64,000 nt of DNA from Bradyrhizobium sp. ISRA464 (GTDB lineage: Bacteria; Pseudomonadota; Alphaproteobacteria; Rhizobiales; Xanthobacteraceae): assembly GCF_029910095.1 (NCBI RefSeq), contig NZ_CP094526.1:2480001-2544000 (forward strand). The letters are read 5' to 3'. This document shows positions 55,101 to 63,562 of this stretch, in pieces. Below the pieces are notes generated by a model, which was given only the letters and a program-made list of their open reading frames with translations, searched no databases and was not told the origin of the DNA. The position numbers were made by a program, and so were the translations under genes. Position 1 is the first letter of the stretch; each line of letters starts with the position of its first letter.

Positions 55101-56396
55101 TCAGGTCCTTTGCGAGGCGCGCAGCGCCTGGCCGAGATCGTCGATGATGTCCTCAGCGGTTTCGATGCCGACCGACAGCCGCACCAGCTCCTCGCCGACG
55201 CCGGCGGCCTTGAGCTGCTCGGCGTCCATCTGCTGATGCGTGGTGCTGGCCGGGTGGATCACCAGCGTCTTGGCGTCGCCGACATTGGCGAGATGGCTGA
55301 TCAGCTTCAGCGACTCGATGAACTTCTTGCCGGCGGCGCGGCCGCCCTTGATGCCGAAGCTGACGATCGAGCCGGCACCGCGCGGCAGGAGCTTCTTGGC
55401 CAATGCATGATCCGGATGGGTCTCCAGCGCCGGATGCAGCACCCAGTCGACCGCCTTGTTCGCGGCGAGGGCGTCGAGCACGGCATGGGTGTTGCTCATG
55501 TGGCGGTCCATGCGGACGCCGAGTGTCTCGATGCCCTGCAGGAGCTGGAAGGCGTTGGTCGGCGACAGGCAGGCGCCGAAGTCGCGCAGGCCCTCGGTGC
55601 GGGCGCGCATGATGAAGGCGGCCTTGCCGAACTGCTCGTCGAAGACGATGCCGTGATAGCCGGTATAGGGTTCGGTGAGCTGCGGGAACTTGCCGGAGGC
55701 GCGCCAGTCGAAGCGGCCGCCATCGACGATCACGCCGCCGATCGCGATGCCGTGGCCGCCCATCCATTTGGTCGCCGAGTTCATCGTGATGTCGGCGCCG
55801 AGCTCGATCGGCTGGCTGAGATAGGGCGTCGCGAAAGTGTTGTCGATCAGCAGCGGAATCTTCGCATCATGCGCGATTCTAGCCACTGCCGGGATATCGA
55901 GCACTTCGAGGCCGGGATTGCCGATGGTTTCGCCGATGACGAGCCGCGTGTTCGGCTTGATCGCGGCGCGGAACTCGTCCAGCGCGCGGGGCTTCACGAA
56001 GGTCGTGGTTATGCCGAACCGCGGCAACGTATGCGCGAGCAGGTTGATGGTGCCGCCATAGAGCGAGGCGGAGGCGACGATGTGGTCGCCGGCATTGAGC
56101 AGCGTTGCGATCGCGAGATGCATCGCGGCCATCCCGCTCGCTGTGCAGATCGCGCCGACGCCGCATTCGAGCGCGGCGATGCGCTCCTCCAGCACGGCGG
56201 TCGTCGGATTGGAGATGCGCGTGTAGATGTGGCCGGCGCGCTCCAGGTTGAACAGTGCGGCGGCGTGGTCCGCATCCTGGAACACGTAGGACGTGGTCTG
56301 ATAGATCGGAACCGCGCGCGAGCCGGTCGCGGGATCAGGCCGCTGGCCGGCATGCAGGCTCAGGGTTTCGAAGGCAGGCGGCTTGGGTGCGGGCAT
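55101..56396 (-). CDS. metY: O-acetylhomoserine aminocarboxypropyltransferase (sulfhydrylase)
   Basis: A 431-residue PLP enzyme of the Cys/Met metabolism family, making homocysteine (or methionine) from O-acetylhomoserine and sulfide (or methanethiol) in the cytoplasm. Start region FETLSLHAGQRPDPATGSRA with VPIYQTTSY is typical of MetY. YTRISNPTTAVLEERIAALE, LIDNTFATPYL and the PLP-Lys motif MNSATKWMGGHG are present. The length (about 430) fits MetY rather than shorter MetB/MetC types. The hydrolase gene follows in the same unit. Confidence 0.9.
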   Translation of the reverse strand: MPAPKPPAFETLSLHAGQRPDPATGSRAVPIYQTTSYVFQDADHAAALFNLERAGHIYTRISNPTTAVLEERIAALECGVGAICTASGMAAMHLAIATLLNAGDHIVASASLYGGTINLLAHTLPRFGITTTFVKPRALDEFRAAIKPNTRLVIGETIGNPGLEVLDIPAVARIAHDAKIPLLIDNTFATPYLSQPIELGADITMNSATKWMGGHGIAIGGVIVDGGRFDWRASGKFPQLTEPYTGYHGIVFDEQFGKAAFIMRARTEGLRDFGACLSPTNAFQLLQGIETLGVRMDRHMSNTHAVLDALAANKAVDWVLHPALETHPDHALAKKLLPRGAGSIVSFGIKGGRAAGKKFIESLKLISHLANVGDAKTLVIHPASTTHQQMDAEQLKAAGVGEELVRLSVGIETAEDIIDDLGQALRASQRT

Positions 56397-56441
56397 GCGA
56401 AACTCGTCAGGTCAGTCGATGAAAGTGATGTGCGTGCCGGT

Positions 56442-57746
56442 TTAGACGTGAACTGCGGTGCGAACGCGGCCGGCATTGCCGAACACGCGCAAATAGCGCT
56501 CGACCTCGGAGGGGATGCCGGTCGCCTTCTCCGGGTTGTCGGAGAGTTTCACGGCGGGCCGGCCGTCGACCGACGTCACCTTGCAGACGATCGAGATCGG
56601 GTCGAGCTCGGCGGAGCCGTCGGGCGCGCAGCCGACGAAATCGTTGGTGAGGTTGGTGCCCCAGCCGAAGCTGATGCGGACGCGTCCCTTGAAGTGATGG
56701 AACGTCTCCTCGATCGAGCCGACATCCATCGCGTCGGAGAAGACCAAGAGCTTCTTCTTTGGATCGCGGCCCTTCTGCTTCCACCACTTGATGATCTCTT
56801 CGCCCGCCGTGATCGCCGGTGCGCTGTCGGGACGAAAGCCGGTCCAGTCGGCGACCCATTCCGGCGCATCGCGCAGGAACGACTTGGTGCCGAACGCGTC
56901 GGGCAGGGCGATCAGGAGGTTGCCGCCGTAGGTGTGACGCCACTGGTCGAGAATGCGATAGGGCGCCCAGCGCAGCTCCTCGTCGGAATTGGCGAGCGCG
57001 GCGGCGACCATCGGCAGCTCATGCGCGTTGGTGCCGATCGCCTCGAGGTCGTTGTCCATCGCGAGCAGGACGTTCGAGGTGCCGGTGAAGCACGGACCCA
57101 GGCCTTCCTTCACCGCCTCGACGCACCAGCGCTGCCACAGGAAACCATGGCGGCGGCGGGTGCCGAAATCGGACAGGCGCAGGCCCTCCAGCTTGCGCAG
57201 CCGCTCGACCTTGGCCCACAGCTTGGCCTTGGCGCGGGCGTAGAGCACGTCCAGCGCGAAGCGGCCGTAGACCTTGGTCGCCGCGCGGGAGCGCAGCTCG
57301 TTGAGGATCGCGAGCGCCGGGATTTCCCACATCGTGGTGTGGGTCCACGGCCCGTGGAAATGCAGCTCATACTGGCCGTCGACCTTCCTCAGCTCGTATT
57401 CGGGCAGGCGGAAGGTCGAGAGCCAGTTGATGAAATCGGGCGAGAACATCTGGGTCTTGCCGTAGAACGTGTTACCGGCGAGCCAGATCAGCTCCTTCTT
57501 GGTGAAACGGATGGTGCGGGCATGGTCGAGCTGGGCGCGGAGCTCGCCCTCGTCGATGACCTCGGCCAGCTTGATATGGGTCGAGCGGTTGATCACCGAA
57601 AAGGTCGTGTGCGTGTCCGGGTAGCATTCCCGGATCATGCGCTGCATCAACAGCTTATAGAAATCGGTGTCGAGCAGGCTGCGCACGATCGGGTCGAGCC
57701 GCCAGCCGTGATTGTAGGTCCGGGTTGCAATATCTGTGACCGTCAT
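56442..57746 (-). CDS. pncB: Nicotinate phosphoribosyltransferase
   Basis: A 434-residue enzyme converting nicotinate and PRPP to nicotinate mononucleotide (NAD salvage, cytoplasm). It shows the family's [20 protein letters not shown] at the N-terminus, [33 protein letters not shown], and the region around the phosphorylated His ([11 protein letters not shown]). [20 protein letters not shown] and [11 protein letters not shown] form the phosphoribosyl site. It lies 61 bases downstream of nicB on the same strand. So the salvage enzyme is read beside the enzyme that destroys the same vitamin. Confidence 0.94.
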   Translation of the reverse strand: MTVTDIATRTYNHGWRLDPIVRSLLDTDFYKLLMQRMIRECYPDTHTTFSVINRSTHIKLAEVIDEGELRAQLDHARTIRFTKKELIWLAGNTFYGKTQMFSPDFINWLSTFRLPEYELRKVDGQYELHFHGPWTHTTMWEIPALAILNELRSRAATKVYGRFALDVLYARAKAKLWAKVERLRKLEGLRLSDFGTRRRHGFLWQRWCVEAVKEGLGPCFTGTSNVLLAMDNDLEAIGTNAHELPMVAAALANSDEELRWAPYRILDQWRHTYGGNLLIALPDAFGTKSFLRDAPEWVADWTGFRPDSAPAITAGEEIIKWWKQKGRDPKKKLLVFSDAMDVGSIEETFHHFKGRVRISFGWGTNLTNDFVGCAPDGSAELDPISIVCKVTSVDGRPAVKLSDNPEKATGIPSEVERYLRVFGNAGRVRTAVHV

Positions 57747-57807
57747 GTGGGAACTTTAGCCTGCCGGACGCCGCCCGCCCAGTGGGTTTCGGCCGGAACA
57801 TGGCAGG

Positions 57808-60800
57808 TCAGCGCGCTATGTTCTGGCGGATACGGCCGACCGTTTTGGCAATATCTGCCCATTCCGGCCTGTCCGGGGCGAATTGCCGCCTGAGGAAGGA
57901 GACAAGCTCGGCGACCTGGCCGTCGGTCATGCTGTCCTTGAAGGCCGGCATATAGCCGAGATCGGTGACCGCCGGCTTGGCGATGCCGTGCAGGATCACC
58001 TGGATCAAATTGTCCGGCGTGTCGCTGTGCAGATTGCTGTTCAGCGCCAGCGACGGCCGGCTGCCGAACAGCGGCGGTCCGCCGACCTCGTGGCAGACTG
58101 CGCAGGCGCCCTGATAGATCCGCCCGCCGGTCGAAGCGGCCGTGGTCACCGCGGTGGCGGCTTCGAGCCGTGCGGCCAGGGCCTCATGGGCCGGCCGATC
58201 GGTTGCTCTCTCGCTGAATGAGGCAAGGTAGACCGCCATCGCGCGGATGTCCCTGTCGGGCAGCGCGGCGAGCTCCTTCACGACCGGTGCCATCGGCCCC
58301 GCGGCGACGCCGTGGAAGCGGGACTCGCCTATGCGCAAATAGGCGTACAGCTCGTCCTCGGTCCAGGGGATCGGCGCCCTCGACAGTGAGGTCAGCGCCG
58401 GCGCCTCCCAGCCCTCGGCAAAGCCGCCGGCGAGATAGGCGCCCTGCTGCTCTGCGCCGAGCGCATTGCGTGGCGAGTGGCAGGCGCTGCAATGGCCGAG
58501 CCCCTCGATCAGATAGGCGCCGCGATTCCACGCCTTGGACTTTGCGGGATCGGGCCGGAATGGGCCTGTCTGATGGAACAGCGCGTTCCATCCGGCAAGC
58601 AACGGACGCAGGTTGAACGGAAACGCCAGCTCGTTCTTCGGTGTCTTGGCGCCGACCGGCGCCTGCGCCATCAGGTAGGCGTAGAGCGCCTGCAGGTCGG
58701 CATCATCAGCTCTGGCAAAATGCGTGTAGGGAAATGCGGGATAGAGGTGCCGCCCGTCGCGATGGATGCCCTCGCGCATCGCGCGCTCGAAGGCGGGATA
58801 GGACCAGGTGCCGATGCCGGTGTCGACGTCGGGCGTGATGTTGGTGGTGTAGATCGTGCCGAATGGCGTCTCCAGAGGCCGACCGCCGGCGTTCAGAACT
58901 CCGCCATCGGAGGTGTGGCACACCGCGCAGGCGCCGAGCGCCGCCAGCTCCTTGCCGCGGCCGATCGTCGCCGCCGAATAAACCGATGCGTCGGGCCGGG
59001 CGATCGGCGCGATCGCACGCCAGGGCAGCATGGCCGCGCCGATGCCGATGACCGCGGCGCAGGCGGCCGCAATGCCGGCAAGGATGCCGCCCCGCTTGGC
59101 GAACGGATTTCGCCATCGGTCGAGGGGAGTCGTTGGCGCGGGCCGAGGGAGCGGAGCAGGATCACCGGGTTGCTCGCCGCGCAATCCCTTCAGGATGCGT
59201 TCCTGCGTGAACGGCAACTCGCGGAAGCGCACCCCGGTCGCGTCATAGATCGCATTCGCGATCGCAGCGGCGCTCGGCACGGAAGCTGACTCGCCGACGC
59301 CGAGCGGCGGCTGATCCTGCCGCGGCAGCATCAGCACGTCGATCTTGGGTACGTCGGGGAATTTGATGATCGGGTAGGCGCCCCATTCCCGCGCGGTCAC
59401 CGCGCCGCGCTCAAAGGAGACTTCCTCCATCAGCGCGCGGCTGGTCGACTGGATGACGTTGCCCTCGATCTGATGCCGCACGCCTTCCGGATTGATCATC
59501 AATCCGGAGTCCTGACCGGCGACGACGCGCGTCACGCTGACATCGCCGGTCGCCTTGTTGACGGCAACGTCGGCGATCCACGCCGACCATGCCGCGCCGT
59601 AGCCGGGAAACTTGCTGTGCACATAGAGCGCATAGGCGAAGCCGCGGCCGCGAACGATGTCGCCTTCGGACTCCGGCTCCTTGCGAACCGGGCGCGGCGT
59701 CCAGCCCGCGCGCTCGGCGACCGCGTTGACGAGATCGATCGCGCGTTTGTCTTTCAGATAGCGCAGGCGGTACTCGATCGGATCGACTTCGGCTTCGGCG
59801 GCAAGCTCGTCGATATAGGACTCATGGGCAAACGTGTTGGGCAGCGCCGAGACGCCGCGGAGCCAGGACGCGCGGACGATCGGCGGCATGTCGTTGGCGA
59901 CCACGCGCATATTTTCGTAGTCGTAGGGCGGAATCGCGGTGCGGTCGCCCATCTCGAACACGGCCGCTTCAGGCGCGATCCGTCCGGTCAGCAGCAGCGC
60001 CAGCGTCGGCGCGCCGTTCGAAGGATAGCGCGTGGCAAAGTCGTAACCGGCGACGCTGCCGTCGGCGTTGAGCCCGCCATTGACGTCCATCAGCTGCGCC
60101 GTGCCCTTCGGCTCCCAGGCGTGCTCCTGCTCGCGGGTGAGCTGGACGCGTACGGGGCGACCGACCGCGCGCGACAGCAGCAGCGCATCGGCGGAGACGT
60201 CGTCGGCGCAGTTGCGGCCGTAGCAGCCGGCCGCCTCCATCCTGATCACGTCGATCTCGGCCTCGGGCCGCTCGATCAGCAGCGCGAGATCGCCGCGCAG
60301 GATGTGCGGGTTCTGCGTGCCGGACCAGACGCGGATCGCGCCATCGCTGCAATCGGCGACCGCGCAGGAGGGGCCGATCGAGCCGTGCATCTGGTAGGGC
60401 CAGACATAGGTCCGCTGCATCGGCTTGGCGGCCGCCTTGATCGCAGCGTCGACGTCGCCCTTGTCGATCAACTGGCGCGGCGTCGACGGATTGGCGCGCA
60501 ATGCTTTCTCGACATCGCCGAGATCGGTCAGCGCCGGTCCCGGCTTCCAGCTCACCTTGAGCTGAGCCGCCGCCTTGATCGCGTTCTCCTCGCGCTCCGC
60601 GACTACGCCGACGAAATCGCCGATCCGCACCACCGCGACGATGCCAGGAATGTCGCGCACCGAAGCCTCGTCGACCGCGATCAGGCTGGTGCCGACGAAC
60701 GGGCCGGCATCGACGCCGGCATAGGGCGGACGGACAACGCGCCCGTGCAGCATGCCGGGCAAGCGGACGTCGTGGACGTAGACCAATTCGCCGGTGGCTT

Positions 60801-61353
60801 TCGCGGGCAGGTCGACGCGCGGCACCGACTTGCCGACGATGGAATAAGCGCTCACGGCCTTGACGGGAACGTCGTCTGCCAGCTCAAGCCGGATGGTCTC
60901 ATCCGCAATCAACTCGCCGTAGCTGACGCTGCGATTGTCCTTGCCGCGGATCAGGCCGTCTTCGATCGAGAGATCATCGACCGGCAATTCCAGTCGCTCG
61001 GCTGCGCGCGAGACCAGGAAATGTCGCGCTTGAGCTGCGGCCTTGCGCAGGGGAATGGCCGTGATCTGGATCGTCTCGCTCGCGATCGTCGCGCCCTGGT
61101 TCGGAACCACGGCGGTGTCGCCGAGCACAACGACGACGCGGGCAAAGGAGACGTCGAGCTCTTCGGCGACGATCTGCCCAAGCGCGGTGCGGATGCCGGT
61201 GCCGAGATCGACGTGACCGTTATATGCGTTCACCGCGCCGTCGGCGGTGATGGTGATGAAGGTCTCGAATGCGCCGTCCGCGTCCGGTATCGAGGGACGA
61301 ACGACCGACAGCGAGCCGCGCGGGCGTTGCTCTGTTGACCTCGGCGCCGTCAT
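57808..61353 (-). CDS. nicB: Nicotinate dehydrogenase subunit B (molybdopterin plus triheme cytochrome c)
   Basis: An 1,181-residue fusion, close to the length of Pseudomonas NicB. Residues about 1-740 are a xanthine-dehydrogenase-type molybdenum-binding subunit (VDLGTGIRTALGQIVAEELD; GETIQ-like SETIQITAIPL; VGESASVPSAAAIANAIYDA with the catalytic Glu in GVGES). One membrane helix follows (about 750-772, GILAGIAAACAAVIGIGAAM). Three haem-c motifs come next: CAVCH (about 806), CSACH (about 954) and CAVCH (about 1083). Electrons would pass from nicotinate through Mo and the NicA Fe-S centres to haems and the respiratory chain. It starts at the ATG overlapping the nicA stop (TGATG). Confidence 0.88.
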   Translation of the reverse strand: MTAPRSTEQRPRGSLSVVRPSIPDADGAFETFITITADGAVNAYNGHVDLGTGIRTALGQIVAEELDVSFARVVVVLGDTAVVPNQGATIASETIQITAIPLRKAAAQARHFLVSRAAERLELPVDDLSIEDGLIRGKDNRSVSYGELIADETIRLELADDVPVKAVSAYSIVGKSVPRVDLPAKATGELVYVHDVRLPGMLHGRVVRPPYAGVDAGPFVGTSLIAVDEASVRDIPGIVAVVRIGDFVGVVAEREENAIKAAAQLKVSWKPGPALTDLGDVEKALRANPSTPRQLIDKGDVDAAIKAAAKPMQRTYVWPYQMHGSIGPSCAVADCSDGAIRVWSGTQNPHILRGDLALLIERPEAEIDVIRMEAAGCYGRNCADDVSADALLLSRAVGRPVRVQLTREQEHAWEPKGTAQLMDVNGGLNADGSVAGYDFATRYPSNGAPTLALLLTGRIAPEAAVFEMGDRTAIPPYDYENMRVVANDMPPIVRASWLRGVSALPNTFAHESYIDELAAEAEVDPIEYRLRYLKDKRAIDLVNAVAERAGWTPRPVRKEPESEGDIVRGRGFAYALYVHSKFPGYGAAWSAWIADVAVNKATGDVSVTRVVAGQDSGLMINPEGVRHQIEGNVIQSTSRALMEEVSFERGAVTAREWGAYPIIKFPDVPKIDVLMLPRQDQPPLGVGESASVPSAAAIANAIYDATGVRFRELPFTQERILKGLRGEQPGDPAPLPRPAPTTPLDRWRNPFAKRGGILAGIAAACAAVIGIGAAMLPWRAIAPIARPDASVYSAATIGRGKELAALGACAVCHTSDGGVLNAGGRPLETPFGTIYTTNITPDVDTGIGTWSYPAFERAMREGIHRDGRHLYPAFPYTHFARADDADLQALYAYLMAQAPVGAKTPKNELAFPFNLRPLLAGWNALFHQTGPFRPDPAKSKAWNRGAYLIEGLGHCSACHSPRNALGAEQQGAYLAGGFAEGWEAPALTSLSRAPIPWTEDELYAYLRIGESRFHGVAAGPMAPVVKELAALPDRDIRAMAVYLASFSERATDRPAHEALAARLEAATAVTTAASTGGRIYQGACAVCHEVGGPPLFGSRPSLALNSNLHSDTPDNLIQVILHGIAKPAVTDLGYMPAFKDSMTDGQVAELVSFLRRQFAPDRPEWADIAKTVGRIRQNIAR

Positions 61354-61820
61354 CAATCGCGCGCCTCGAGCGAATGTCCGGCGGCGTGCATCGCGGCACG
61401 GATGATCTCGATGTGCGCGCCGCAGCGGCAGAGATTGTAACGCAGCGCCTCCCGCACCTCATGCTCGGAGGGGCGCGGATTGCGCGTGAGCAGCGCCTTG
61501 GTGGTGATGATCATGCCGTTGAGGCAGTAGCCGCATTGCGCGGCCTGTTCGCGAATGAAAGCATCCTGCACGGGATCAGGATGCTCGCGCGTGCCGAGGC
61601 CTTCGAGCGTGACGATGTTGCGGCCCACGCAGCCTTCGATCGGAATCACGCAGGCGCGCGCGGCGACACCGTCGATCAGCACCGCGCAGGCCCCGCACTC
61701 GCCGAGCCCGCAGCCGTATTTCGGTCCGTTCAGTTCGAGATCGTTGCGCAGCACGTAGAGCAATGCGGTGTCGGGAGCAGCGTCGACATCATGATTCCTG
61801 CCGTTCACGGTCAGGCGCAT
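61353..61820 (-). CDS. nicA: Nicotinate dehydrogenase subunit A (2Fe-2S protein)
   Basis: A 155-residue iron-sulfur subunit of the xanthine dehydrogenase class. The N-terminal plant-type [2Fe-2S] domain has CGLGECGACAVLIDG, and the C-terminal domain has QCGYCLNGM and NLCRCGAH. It passes electrons from the molybdenum site of NicB. Start is the ATG of MRLTVNGRNHDVD; the frame upstream to 61913 runs over the operator palindrome and has no family match. It is first in nicA-nicB(-pncB) and divergent from the hydroxynicotinate reductase gene. Confidence 0.9.
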   Translation of the reverse strand: MRLTVNGRNHDVDAAPDTALLYVLRNDLELNGPKYGCGLGECGACAVLIDGVAARACVIPIEGCVGRNIVTLEGLGTREHPDPVQDAFIREQAAQCGYCLNGMIITTKALLTRNPRPSEHEVREALRYNLCRCGAHIEIIRAAMHAAGHSLEARD

Positions 61821-61881
61821 CGCCCCGGTTCTCCCCTCATGTTTGCGCAGCAAGGTCAGCTTCAGATCGCGGGCGAGGATA

Positions 61882-61899
61882 ACGTTTGTATACAAACGT
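61882..61899. promoter_or_regulatory. 18-base palindrome, candidate operator for nicA-nicB
   Basis: ACGTTTGTATACAAACGT is a perfect palindrome 62 bases before the nicA start. Its core (TTTGTATACAAA) resembles that of the second site at 62036-62047. GTATAC-centred sites with outer TTG/CAA are typical of GntR-type (FCD) regulators, though TetR or MarR proteins cannot be excluded. Confidence 0.6.
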
Positions 61900-62035
61900 G
61901 CAAGCGGCGGCATGCCGCGCTGCAGCGTGTGCCCGCTTAATGAACAGGGCGCCTAGGCAAATGGATTATTATTCGGCAACGGCGGCTTTGATCGCAAAGG
62001 CCGCTTGACAGGTGTCGAGCCCACGCGCAGGATCA

Positions 62036-62047
62036 TTCGTATACGAA
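62036..62047. promoter_or_regulatory. 12-base palindrome, candidate operator for the reductase operon
   Basis: TTCGTATACGAA (wider context CATTCGTATACGAACG) lies about 70 bases before the hydroxynicotinate reductase start. With the site at 61882-61899 it gives a shared consensus TTYGTATACRAA, one site per divergent arm, 151 bases centre to centre. Confidence 0.55.
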
Positions 62048-62113
62048 CGATATCAGCAGGCGGACGGAAGCGCAGTATGATCGACCGCCGCCAGAGGTCC
62101 AGGCTTGGTCACG

Positions 62114-63562
62114 ATGGCTGACACAATGACGGTCACTGCCGGCGACAAGATCCGCTGCGATGCCTGCCCGGTGATGTGCTACATCAAGCCGGGCGCGGCC
62201 GGGGCTTGCGACCGCTATGCCAACCAAGATGGTACGTTGGTTCGCGTCGATCCGCATGTCGTGCTGGAGCGCACCGTGTCGCATGGCGGCAAGCTGGTGC
62301 CGTTCCAGGTGAGCGGCGACTGGGACGGCAAGATCGTCCGCCAGCCCGATATCTTCGTCACCGCGATCGGCGCGGGAACCACCTATCCGGATTACAAGCC
62401 GGCGCCCTTCATCGTGTCGTCGGAGGTCGACGGCGTCGACATGGTCACCGTCGTGACCGAGGGCATTTTCTCGTATTGCGGCGTCAAGGTGAAGATCGAC
62501 ACCGACCGCTATCTCGGCCCCGAAACGGCGGCCGTTCGCGCGGACGGCGAGGCGGTCGGGCACGTCACGACCAGCGAATATGGCTCGCAGATGCTCTCGC
62601 TCGGCGGCGTGCATCATCTGACCGGCGGCTCGAAGAAGGAAGGCCGCGTCACCTGCGACACGCTGATGGACCTCTCCAATTGCAAGGCGGTGGAGCTGAC
62701 GATCGACGGCGGCGCCACGGTGGTCGTGCAGGCCGGCAAGCCACCGATCGTCAACGGCGTGGCCGAGGAGCGCATGCGGGTCGGCTGCGGCTCGGCGACG
62801 ATCGGCATGTTCGCCAAGCAGTGGCACGGCAAGGTCGACGAGGTCGTGGTGGTCGACGACCACATCACCGGCGTGCTCAGCGAGCATCAGGCCGGCAAGC
62901 TGCTCGACATCGCCGACACCGGCATCAAGATGAAAGGCCGGCGTTCGACGCCTGGCCGCTACTTCCAGGTCGCCGAGCCCGGCACGGGGTGGGGCGGCAC
63001 CAATATCTCCGACCCGCTGTCGATCCTCGGGCCCTTCAACCCGAAGGAGGCGCGGCCCGGACTGACCATGCTGATGGTCTCGACCACGGGCGAGCATGCC
63101 TCCTACTACGTGCTCGACGAAGCGCTGAGACCGGTCGAGACCGAGATGCCCGCTGACCTCCGGTTTTCGGTCGAGCGCATCCAGGAGAATTGCGAGCCGG
63201 CGCTGTGCACCGTGCTGTTCATGGGCGGCGCGGGCGGATCGCTGCGCGCCGGCGTCACCGATAACCCGGTGCGGTTGACACGCTCGGTGAAGGACGCGCT
63301 GACGCGGGTGACCAGCGGCGGCGCGCCGGTGTACGTCTGGCCGGGCGGCGGCATCACCTTCATGGTCGACGTCACGCAGATGCCGGCCGGCGCCTTCGGC
63401 TATGTGCCGACGCCGGCGCTGGTGGCGCCGATAGAGTTCACGATGAAACTGTCCGACTATGCGGCACTCGGCGGCCACATGGATTATGTCCGGCCGCTGT
63501 CCTCTTTAAGGGACACCGCCGAGGTTCGGCCGATGCCTTATCTTCCCGGGCGGCGCGCATGA
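62114..63562 (+). CDS. 6-hydroxynicotinate reductase
   Basis: A 482-residue protein matching the iron-sulfur 6-hydroxynicotinate reductase family (Hnr of Eubacterium barkeri, also present in rhizobia). It reduces 6-hydroxynicotinate to 1,4,5,6-tetrahydro-6-oxonicotinate. The N-terminal Cys cluster (RCDACPVMC, Cys15, 18 and 22) should bind Fe-S. Other blocks: YCGVKVKIDTDRYLGPETAA, TSEYGSQMLSLGGVHHLTGG, MFAKQWHGKVDEVVVVDDHI. ATG 62114 is used; a TTG at 62105 is better spaced from AGAGG and would add three residues. Its TGA overlaps the ATG of the UPF0280 gene. Confidence 0.85.
   Translation: MADTMTVTAGDKIRCDACPVMCYIKPGAAGACDRYANQDGTLVRVDPHVVLERTVSHGGKLVPFQVSGDWDGKIVRQPDIFVTAIGAGTTYPDYKPAPFIVSSEVDGVDMVTVVTEGIFSYCGVKVKIDTDRYLGPETAAVRADGEAVGHVTTSEYGSQMLSLGGVHHLTGGSKKEGRVTCDTLMDLSNCKAVELTIDGGATVVVQAGKPPIVNGVAEERMRVGCGSATIGMFAKQWHGKVDEVVVVDDHITGVLSEHQAGKLLDIADTGIKMKGRRSTPGRYFQVAEPGTGWGGTNISDPLSILGPFNPKEARPGLTMLMVSTTGEHASYYVLDEALRPVETEMPADLRFSVERIQENCEPALCTVLFMGGAGGSLRAGVTDNPVRLTRSVKDALTRVTSGGAPVYVWPGGGITFMVDVTQMPAGAFGYVPTPALVAPIEFTMKLSDYAALGGHMDYVRPLSSLRDTAEVRPMPYLPGRRA

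Noticed and set aside
54033..57893. A 1,286-codon plus-strand open frame
   Set aside because: It runs antisense across the hydrolase, metY and pncB genes, which have clear motifs. Its product is rich in Arg, Gly, Asp and His as expected for a GC-rich antisense shadow, and no domain is seen.
59473..61338. A 621-codon plus-strand open frame opposite nicB
   Set aside because: Antisense shadow of the molybdenum domain; the opposite strand has convincing motifs and a coupled start.
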